From Citricoccus zhacaiensis (GTDB lineage: Bacteria; Actinomycetota; Actinomycetes; Actinomycetales; Micrococcaceae): DNA of 64,000 nucleotides. Below, one piece after another: positions 58,334-64,000 of the stretch (positions within the stretch are counted from its first letter, which is position 1; each line of letters opens with the position of its first letter). The position numbers and the translations under genes are program-made. The notes below the pieces were generated by a model, which was not told the origin of the DNA, made no database searches, and saw nothing but the letters and a program-made list of their open reading frames with translations. The DNA lies in contig NZ_BMLQ01000006.1 in the NCBI RefSeq assembly GCF_014645315.1, forward strand, positions 186,001 to 250,000, in the 5' to 3' direction.

Positions 58334-59556
58334 GCCGCAGACTCCGAGGAACCCGGAGAGTCGGAGGACCCTGCCGGCTCCACGGGCACCTCGGCGCGGA
58401 TTCGCCATCGTCCGTCGGCCCGCGTGATCTGCACCGTGCCGCCCACGGCCCGCAGCCGCTCACGCATGGAGGACAGCCCGATGCCGGGACCGGCCTCGCC
58501 GGAGGCCGATGGCCCGACGGGAGGGACCGGCGTCGGGTTCTCGATGTCCAGGCGGACCACCGTGGGGAGGCCGGACAGGCGCAATCGGACGGTGCCGGTC
58601 CCATGTTTGGCGGCATTGGCCAGGCCCTCCTGGGCGAACCGCAGCAGCGCTTGGCCCGCGGCGGGGCCGACCTCGACCGGCTGCAGCTCGGCGGACACCT
58701 CCACCCCGGCGGCCTCGGTGCGTTGGAGCAATCCGGGGAGGGCGTCCAACCCGTCCCGCACCTGGAGGTCCAGTGGTTCGCCGGGTTGGTGCAGCAGTCC
58801 GATCATGGTGCGCATCTCGTCCAGGGCCGCCAGCGATGCACTCCGGGTGTGCTGCAGGGCTCGACGGTCCAACTCGGCATCCGGTGCACCGGACAGGGCT
58901 GCCGCCGAGTGCAGGGCGATGCCGGACAGGTGCGCCGACACGGTGTCGTGGAGTTCACGGGCCATGGCGGTGCGTTCGCGGCGGACCGCCTCGGCCCGTT
59001 CCCGTTCCGCCTCGCGCCGTGCGGTCTCGGACCGTTCGCGTTCCCAGAGGGTGGCGGCACTGGCGCGGGCCGCCCGCTCGTCGCCGTTGCGCACTTCGGC
59101 ACCCCACCAGAACGGGATGGCGACGCCGGCGGTCAGGGTCAACGCCACGGGCAGGGCATACTGATCACCGCCGGGGAGGGTGGCCAGCACGGCCCACAGC
59201 ACGATGACGGCCAGACCAGTCAGCCCGATGGTCATCTGCCGCTGGCGTCGTTCGGCGCGACGGGCCACGGCATAGGCAGTGTCGGTCCAGGCCAAGAAGA
59301 CACCCAGGTGCAGTCCCAGCGACGCGTCGGCCAGCGTGGCCACGGCCGCCAGGGCGAAACCGGCCACGGTATACCGGCGCTGGACGACGATCGCCGCACA
59401 GACCACCAGCAGTGGCACCACGTGCCACCCGGCGGAACCGGCGGCCGTAGGGACCAGGGGTGGGGTGATCTCCCAGGTCTCGCCGGACGCCAGCAGAGCT
59501 ATTCCGACCGCCAGATACAACAAGGGCGAGAAGGTGGCCAGTCGGGATCGGTTCAC
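58330..59556 (-). CDS. Sensor histidine kinase (HisKA_3 type)
   Basis: 408-residue NarX/DesK-like kinase. About five transmembrane helices occupy residues 8-150, with almost no extracytoplasmic loops, so it may sense membrane state. A coiled arginine/glutamate-rich segment (RERSETARREAERERAEAV) precedes the H-box ARELHDTVSAHLSGIALHS (His near 213). The ATPase has FAQEGLANAAKHG (N-box) and GIGLSSMRERLRAVGG (G-box). GTG 59556 is preferred, since TAGCAT lies 7 nt upstream; ATG 59565 and 59574 overlap that hexamer. Divergent from the GAP-family gene. LiaS/DesK-type systems respond to envelope stress, but the stimulus here is unknown. Confidence 0.9.
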   Translation of the reverse strand: MNRSRLATFSPLLYLAVGIALLASGETWEITPPLVPTAAGSAGWHVVPLLVVCAAIVVQRRYTVAGFALAAVATLADASLGLHLGVFLAWTDTAYAVARRAERRQRQMTIGLTGLAVIVLWAVLATLPGGDQYALPVALTLTAGVAIPFWWGAEVRNGDERAARASAATLWERERSETARREAERERAEAVRRERTAMARELHDTVSAHLSGIALHSAAALSGAPDAELDRRALQHTRSASLAALDEMRTMIGLLHQPGEPLDLQVRDGLDALPGLLQRTEAAGVEVSAELQPVEVGPAAGQALLRFAQEGLANAAKHGTGTVRLRLSGLPTVVRLDIENPTPVPPVGPSASGEAGPGIGLSSMRERLRAVGGTVQITRADGRWRIRAEVPVEPAGSSDSPGSSESAA

Positions 59557-59563
59557 GGTCTCC

Positions 59564-59569
59564 ATGCTA
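59564..59569 (-). promoter_or_regulatory. -10 element of a possible leaderless promoter (histidine kinase)
   Basis: Minus-strand TAGCAT, then GGAGACC (7 nt), then GTG at 59556. One base longer than the other leaderless cases, still within normal -10 to start spacing. Confidence 0.5.
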
Positions 59570-59668
59570 GACATCGCCGAATGGTCGGCGAGTCATCCGA
59601 AAGGGGTACCTCCCCGGTCAGTCCTTTGGCGGACGACAATCCGGGACGGTGCCGGAAGGCTGGACGCC

Positions 59669-60472
59669 ATGGACTTCCCTGACGCACTCTCCGGCGGACC
59701 GCTGTTCGCCATCCTTGCCGTCCTCGCCCTGGTGGACAGCACCAGTTTCGGCACCCTGGCCATCCCCGTGTGGCTCCTGATGGCTCCGGGCAGGGTCCGG
59801 GTGGGCCGGATGCTGCTCTACCTGGGGACGATCACCCTGTTCTACTTCGTGGTCGGGCTCGCCGTGCTGTTGGGTGCCGGGTGGATCGTGGAGAACCTGG
59901 GAGAACTGATGGAATCCCGGCTCGCCATGGCGTTCGGGATGATCCTGGGCGTGGGGCTGTTCCTCTGGAGTTTCCGCCTGGACTCCCCCGCCGCCAAGGA
60001 GCGGGCCCGGTCCGGCAACGGGCGCCTGGCGGCGTGGCGTCGGCGGGCCACCGGACAGGAGCCGGGCGGGTTGGGCTCCCTGGTGGGTCTCGCCCTCGGG
60101 GCGGGACTGGTGGAGGTGGCCTCCATGCTGCCGTATCTGGCCGCCATCGGGCTGATCGCGGCCCAGGGACCGGGCTGGCCGGCGTCGCCGCTGTGGCTGG
60201 CGGGCTACTGCCTCGTGATGGTCCTGCCCGCGTTGGTGCTGCTCGCGGCGCGGTGCGGAGCCGGGCGGCTGGTCGAGCGCCCGCTGGCGCGGCTGGACGC
60301 CTGGTTCGCCCGGCATGGGGCGAGCACGGCCGCCTGGGTGGTGGGCGCCGTCGGCGTGGTGCTGGTGCTGAACACCGCACCGGCCGTACTCTCGCCCGAT
60401 GCGGTGTCCGATTCGGTGCCCGGTGGACTGCCGGCTGGGCTGTCCGCTGCCGTGAGGGCGCACGGCTGGTGA
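59669..60472 (+). CDS. GAP-family (Sap-like) membrane protein
   Basis: 267-residue integral membrane protein with six or seven hydrophobic helices, matching the GAP/Sap group (named for mycobacterial glycopeptidolipid-addressing protein). Seen: LAVLALVDSTSFGTLAIPVWLLMAPGRVRVGRMLLYLG at the start, then FLWSFRLDSPAAK before a cytoplasmic basic loop, and VGLALGAGLVEVASMLPYLAAIGLIAA. Suggested role is envelope lipid export, unproven. ATG 59669 with GGAAGG upstream. Divergent from the histidine kinase, so it may be a target of that system. Confidence 0.8.
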   Translation: MDFPDALSGGPLFAILAVLALVDSTSFGTLAIPVWLLMAPGRVRVGRMLLYLGTITLFYFVVGLAVLLGAGWIVENLGELMESRLAMAFGMILGVGLFLWSFRLDSPAAKERARSGNGRLAAWRRRATGQEPGGLGSLVGLALGAGLVEVASMLPYLAAIGLIAAQGPGWPASPLWLAGYCLVMVLPALVLLAARCGAGRLVERPLARLDAWFARHGASTAAWVVGAVGVVLVLNTAPAVLSPDAVSDSVPGGLPAGLSAAVRAHGW

Positions 60473-60491
60473 GGCCCGCGGTCGGCGGTCA

Positions 60492-60521
60492 GCGCTGGAG
60501 GGCCGTCCGGCCCTCCAGCGC
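60492..60521. terminator. Bidirectional terminator between the GAP and POT genes
   Basis: A perfect 13-bp stem (GCGCTGGAGGGCC 60492-60504, complement 60509-60521) with loop GTCC lies 19 bp past the GAP stop and 11 bp before the POT stop. Confidence 0.85.
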
Positions 60522-60532
60522 GTGGGCCAGTG

Positions 60533-62074
60533 TCAGTCGACGCCCTTCATGGCCTTGTGGATCGGCTTGGAGACCAACAGCATGAGGACGCCGATACCGA
60601 TGGTCACGGCCCCGAGGACACCGAAGTAGGTGCCCTCGTTGTCGGCACTGTAGAACCCGGCCAGCGAGCCGGCCAGCGCGGTGCCCAGCGCGACGGACAG
60701 GTTGTACAGGGCCACCATCATCACCGGGAAGTTCAGCGGGGCGAGCTTGGTGGACAGGGACAGCCCCACCGGGGAGACCAGCAGCTCACCCATGGTCGCG
60801 GCGAAGAGGATCAGCGCGATCCACAGCACCGGGACGGCCGCGGTGCTCACCATCGGCAGGAACAGCAGGAACGCAGAGCCCATCAGGGCGATGCCCAGGG
60901 CGAACTTCACCGGGGTGTTCGGCTGCCGCTGGCCCAGCCGGGTCCAGAGCCACGCGAACACCGGGGCGAAGAGGATGATGAAGATCGGGTTGATGGACTG
61001 CACCCACGGGATGGGCATCTCCCAGCCGAGGATCTCGCGGTCGAGCCGGGTGTCGGAGTACAGGGTGATCACGGTGAACTGCTGCTGGAACAGCGCGAAG
61101 AAGGCAGCCGAACCGATGAACAGCGGAATGAACGCGATGACGCGGGACCGCTCCACCCCGGTCACCTTCGAGGACGCCAGGAGGTAGGCGAAGATGGCGA
61201 CCGCGGCCGCGGCCGCGAGGATCACCACGACGTCGGCCAGGTTGCCGGCGTGGACGACACCGGTCCCGAGCAGGACGCCCACGATCACCAGGGCGGCCGC
61301 TGCGATGGCGATCCACTTGGGGTACTGGCTGCGCGGCAGCGGATCCGGAACGGCGTGCACGTCCTCGGGGAGGTCCTTCCGGCGGATCGAGTACTGCAGG
61401 AGGCCGATGCCCATTCCGAGCGCGGCGAGCCCGAAACCGAGGTGGAAGCCCCAGCTCTGCTGGACCCAGCCGGTCACCAGCGGCCCGAAGAGCCCGCCGA
61501 TGTTGACGCCCATGTAGAAGATGGAGAAGCCGGCGTCCCGGCGCGGGTCCTCGCGAGTGTAGAGGTGTCCCACGAGGTTGGCCACGTTGGCCTTGAGTCC
61601 GCCGGAGCCCACCGCCACCAGGAGCAGTCCGAGCACGAGCCCGGGGATGCCCGGCACGAGGGCGAGGGCGATGTGGCCGGCCATGATGAGCAGCGCGCTG
61701 TAGAACATGGCGCGTTCGGAGCCGATCAACCGGTCCGCCACCCAGCCGCCGAGGATGCAGAAGACGTAGACCATGCCGCCGTAGGCGCCCACGATGCCCG
61801 TGGCGACGCCCTCGTCGATCCCCAGACCACCCTCGGTGGTCTGGAAGTACATGTAGATCAGCAGGATGCCCTGCATGCCGTAGAAGGAGAACCTCTCCCA
61901 CATCTCGACGCTGAACAGATTGGCCAGGGCGCCAGGCTGGCCCAGGAACGTCCGTCCCGAGGGGTTGCGGTCCACTGCGTCCGGCTCGGCGGTCCGGGTC
62001 TCGGTGACATGTGTCAGGCCGGGGTCGCCGGTTCCACCCAGGTCATGGGGCTCGTTTGAGGAGGGTTTTTTCAC
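60533..62074 (-). CDS. POT-family proton-coupled oligopeptide transporter
   Basis: About 513 residues with 14 predicted transmembrane helices, as in bacterial DtpT/POT carriers. The substrate/proton motif is EMWERFSFYGMQGILLIYM, followed by GAYGGMVYVFCILGGWVADRLIGSERAMF and GSGGLKANVANLVGHLY; a later VNIGGLFGPLVTGWVQ matches the second POT signature (FYMGVNIG). Imports di- and tripeptides. Start uncertain: GTG 62074 (AGGAG 12 nt upstream) or ATG 62104, which lacks a ribosome binding site. Divergent from the DUF2945 gene. Confidence 0.9.
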   Translation of the reverse strand: MKKPSSNEPHDLGGTGDPGLTHVTETRTAEPDAVDRNPSGRTFLGQPGALANLFSVEMWERFSFYGMQGILLIYMYFQTTEGGLGIDEGVATGIVGAYGGMVYVFCILGGWVADRLIGSERAMFYSALLIMAGHIALALVPGIPGLVLGLLLVAVGSGGLKANVANLVGHLYTREDPRRDAGFSIFYMGVNIGGLFGPLVTGWVQQSWGFHLGFGLAALGMGIGLLQYSIRRKDLPEDVHAVPDPLPRSQYPKWIAIAAAALVIVGVLLGTGVVHAGNLADVVVILAAAAAVAIFAYLLASSKVTGVERSRVIAFIPLFIGSAAFFALFQQQFTVITLYSDTRLDREILGWEMPIPWVQSINPIFIILFAPVFAWLWTRLGQRQPNTPVKFALGIALMGSAFLLFLPMVSTAAVPVLWIALILFAATMGELLVSPVGLSLSTKLAPLNFPVMMVALYNLSVALGTALAGSLAGFYSADNEGTYFGVLGAVTIGIGVLMLLVSKPIHKAMKGVD

Positions 62075-62221
62075 CCGTATACCGTGCTCCTGTTTGCCCG
62101 CCATTGCAAATCCCGGCACGCCCGGGCCATTCCGGGCGTACGGTGGGGTCATCCTGAAGGCGCGCAGGGCGGGGCTTCTCGACCGGGCCGCCAGTCATGC
62201 TGTCGATGCGAAAGGACCATG

Positions 62222-62446
62222 ATGACGCAGAACTTCTCCGTGGGCGACCACGTGAGCTGGAACTCCGAGGCCGGGCGGGTCTCCGGGACGATCACCAAGG
62301 TGCATACCGCGGACTTCCAGTACAAGGGCCACACCCGCCGGGCCTCGAAGGATGATCCCCAGTACGAGATCCGTAGCGACAAGACCGACCATGTGGCCGC
62401 CCACAAGGGCGGGGCGCTGACGAAGCTGGCAAAGAAGAGCGGTTGA
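62222..62446 (+). CDS. DUF2945 (HVA1-like) small protein
   Basis: 74-residue hydrophilic protein of the DUF2945/hypervirulence-associated TUDOR family. It begins MTQNFSVGDHVSWNSEAGRVSGTI, an SH3-like beta barrel start, and has the characteristic KTDHVAAHKGGALTKL ending. AAAGGA lies 5 nt before ATG 62222, favouring it over ATG 62219. No activity is known. It is directly followed, 4 bp later, by the DUF488 gene, and the two are probably an operon. Confidence 0.85.
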   Translation: MTQNFSVGDHVSWNSEAGRVSGTITKVHTADFQYKGHTRRASKDDPQYEIRSDKTDHVAAHKGGALTKLAKKSG

Positions 62447-62450
62447 GCCG

Positions 62451-62996
62451 TTGGGCACGGAAGCCACGCCGTTCTACACGGTCGGTCACTCCAACCGTCC
62501 CCTGGAGGAGTTCCTGGACATCCTGGAGGCGGCCGGAGTCGGCCTCGTGGTGGACGTGCGCAAGCTGACGGGGTCCCGGCGGAACCCGCAGTTCAACGAC
62601 GATGCCCTGGAGGCCTCGCTGTCAGCAGCGGGCATCGGCTACCGGAAGCTGGAGGCCCTCGCGGGGCGGCGGACGGTGTCCCACGAGACCCCCTTCGAGG
62701 TGAATGCCTTCTGGCAGAACCGCAGCTTCCACAACTATGCCGACCACGCGCTGACCGACGGCTTCCGGGACGGCCTGGACACGCTCCGCGAATGGGGTGC
62801 CGCGCAGACGGTCACCGTGATGTGTTCGGAGGCCGTGTGGTGGCGGTGTCACCGCCGGTTGATCGCGGACCATCTGCTCGCCCGCGGGGAACAGGTCCTG
62901 CACCTGATGGGACCGGAGAAGGTGACGCCGGCCCAGATGACGGCCGGCGCCGTCGTCGGCCCCGGGGAGGGGAACGTCACCTATCCGGCCCGGTGA
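62451..62996 (+). CDS. DUF488 family protein
   Basis: 181 residues, TTG start 4 bp after the DUF2945 stop. The family pattern is clear: FYTVGHSNRPLEEFLDIL, VVDVRKLTGSRRNPQFN, a His/Asn-rich middle (FHNYADHALTDGF), and the conserved cysteine motif VTVMCSEAVWWRCHRRLIADHLL. The CSE...CHR signature suggests a metal site or thiol chemistry; the function is unknown. The last 16 bp overlap the end of the convergent MFS gene. Confidence 0.87.
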   Translation: MGTEATPFYTVGHSNRPLEEFLDILEAAGVGLVVDVRKLTGSRRNPQFNDDALEASLSAAGIGYRKLEALAGRRTVSHETPFEVNAFWQNRSFHNYADHALTDGFRDGLDTLREWGAAQTVTVMCSEAVWWRCHRRLIADHLLARGEQVLHLMGPEKVTPAQMTAGAVVGPGEGNVTYPAR

Positions 62997-64000
62997 TCGG
63001 CGCCCTCTCCAGACGCCGCCAGCGCGTATTCGACCGAGACACGCCGGTAGACGGGCGTGAGGAACGCCAGGGCGGCGGCCACCACCATGATGAGCCCGGC
63101 CAGGAGGAAGACCAGCGCGATACCGCGGGCGGTGCCTTCCCCGAGCAGTGGTGCCAGGGCGGCGGCACCGGCCTCGCTGCGGGCAAAGGGGATGATCCAC
63201 ACCTCGGCGAGCGGCGCGACCACCAGTGCCGTGACCGGGGCGGCGGACGCCTCGAAGGCCAGGGCGAAGCCGAACACCCGGCCCTGCCGCTCGAGCGGGA
63301 CCACGCGTTGGATGACGGTCTGTTCGGCCGCCTCCACCGCCGGGATCAGGCACATGTACAGCCAGATGCCCACGACGTACAACCACCCCCATTCGCGCAG
63401 GGTGAAGGTGGCCCCGATCAGGCCCATCACCATGACCACCACCAGCATGGTGCGCAGCGGGTTGCGACCCAGGCCGACCTTTCCGATCACGGCACCACCG
63501 ATGATGAATCCGGTGGAGGCCAGTGCGAAGACCAGACCCCACGCCTCCACGCTGAACAGTTCGAGGCCGTAGGGGTCCATCAGGGCCATGTAGACGCCGC
63601 CGATGAAGTTGTTGAAGGTACTGAACAGGATCAGCGCGAAGAGGCCGGACACCGCCATCACCGCCCGCCAGGACCCGGCCAGGTCGAACCCGCCATGGGC
63701 ATCGGAGAGTACGGGGACCGTCTCCTCCGGAAGGCTCACCGTCAGCAGGTGCAGGTACGCGGCCGCCGTCAGCACCAGCGCGATGACCACGGTCGGCCCC
63801 ATACCGAGCATCCCGATGGACAGTCCGGAGAGCACGGAGGTGACCATGAAGGCGATGCCCTGCACCATGCCGACCAAGCCGTTGGCGTTCGCACGGCGTT
63901 CATCCTCGATCAGGATGGTGACCGTGGTGGACAGCGCGACGTTGCGCAGGTTCTCCACCACGGCCCCGATGAGCACCAGCAGGGCGAAGACCCAGAACCA
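62981..64000 (-). CDS. MFS transporter, C-terminal part (gene continues beyond the window)
   Basis: At least 339 residues are present; the frame is open through position 64000, so the start lies outside. About nine hydrophobic helices can be seen, with a central loop (LPEETVPVLSDAHGGFDLAGSWRAV) typical of the 12-helix MFS split. Family similarity is to drug or macrolide-efflux-type MFS proteins (FENLRNVALSTTVTILI-like, ALMDPYGLELFSVEAWGLVFALASTGF). The substrate is unknown. The stop codon overlaps the DUF488 gene on the other strand. Confidence 0.85.
   Translation of the reverse strand, partial: WFWVFALLVLIGAVVENLRNVALSTTVTILIEDERRANANGLVGMVQGIAFMVTSVLSGLSIGMLGMGPTVVIALVLTAAAYLHLLTVSLPEETVPVLSDAHGGFDLAGSWRAVMAVSGLFALILFSTFNNFIGGVYMALMDPYGLELFSVEAWGLVFALASTGFIIGGAVIGKVGLGRNPLRTMLVVVMVMGLIGATFTLREWGWLYVVGIWLYMCLIPAVEAAEQTVIQRVVPLERQGRVFGFALAFEASAAPVTALVVAPLAEVWIIPFARSEAGAAALAPLLGEGTARGIALVFLLAGLIMVVAAALAFLTPVYRRVSVEYALAASGEGADHRAG

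Overview
The window is high-GC, gene-dense actinobacterial chromosome. The dcw cluster layout with Wag31/DivIVA and SepF, a mycothione reductase, GarA, polyphosphate glucokinase, and many GTG/TTG starts all fit the family Micrococcaceae (Arthrobacter/Micrococcus/Citricoccus-like). The genus cannot be resolved from this sequence. I saw no tRNA, rRNA, CRISPR array, insertion sequence or prophage. Nearly every gene is core or family-typical.

Layout. (1) 1-2.5 kb: the start of a small SPOR-type gene, map and ppgK, then nrdR on the other strand behind a strong bidirectional hairpin. (2) 2.6-28.4 kb, all minus strand: mraZ-rsmH-ftsL-ftsI-murE-murF-mraY-murD-ftsW-murG-murC-ftsQ-ftsZ-pgeF-yggS-sepF-yggT-divIVA-lspA-rluD-dnaE. 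Seven of the junctions from rsmH to ftsQ are 4-bp ATGA/GTGA stop-start overlaps. The mraZ promoter carries three TGGNG boxes at a 10-bp period, which are the expected MraZ operator. (3) 28.8-44.8 kb: DUF3040, dinB, a polyprenyl diphosphate synthase, an Rv2175c-type DNA-binding protein, a five-LysM lytic transglycosylase, a PASTA kinase, type II DAHP synthase, an acyltransferase, a hydrolase, a ROK sugar kinase, a fatty acyl-CoA ligase and mycothione reductase. As I recall, this follows the order of the Mycobacterium tuberculosis Rv2169-Rv2187 region, with the LysM transglycosylase placed between the Rv2175c and PknL homologues. (4) 44.8-52.7 kb: pyruvate carboxylase, a ParA-type ATPase, and the gcvH-garA-ftsR-DUF151-merR block (the order of Rv1826-Rv1830). 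(5) 52.8-64 kb, the most accessory part: a fused double MarR regulator divergent from an aromatic FAD monooxygenase, a DinB-fold protein, a bacterial eRF1-like protein, a two-component system, a GAP-family membrane protein, a POT peptide transporter, DUF2945, DUF488 and a truncated MFS transporter.

The strongest general signal is promoter architecture. At ten gene starts a -10 hexamer (TANNNT) lies exactly 6 nt (once 7 nt) before an ATG or GTG. These genes should be transcribed as leaderless mRNAs, and the motif resolves several ambiguous starts. The least conventional gene is the single-chain MarR-MarR repressor. Its divergent intergenic region holds two identical 14-bp repeats, each just downstream of one candidate promoter. 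Other notable items are a 9-bp tandem repeat encoding the C-terminal tail of PgeF, a 12-bp G-rich tandem array upstream of mraZ, a GTCCG...CGGAC hairpin array between the convergent pknL and aroG genes, and a perfect 9-bp inverted repeat upstream of pyruvate carboxylase.
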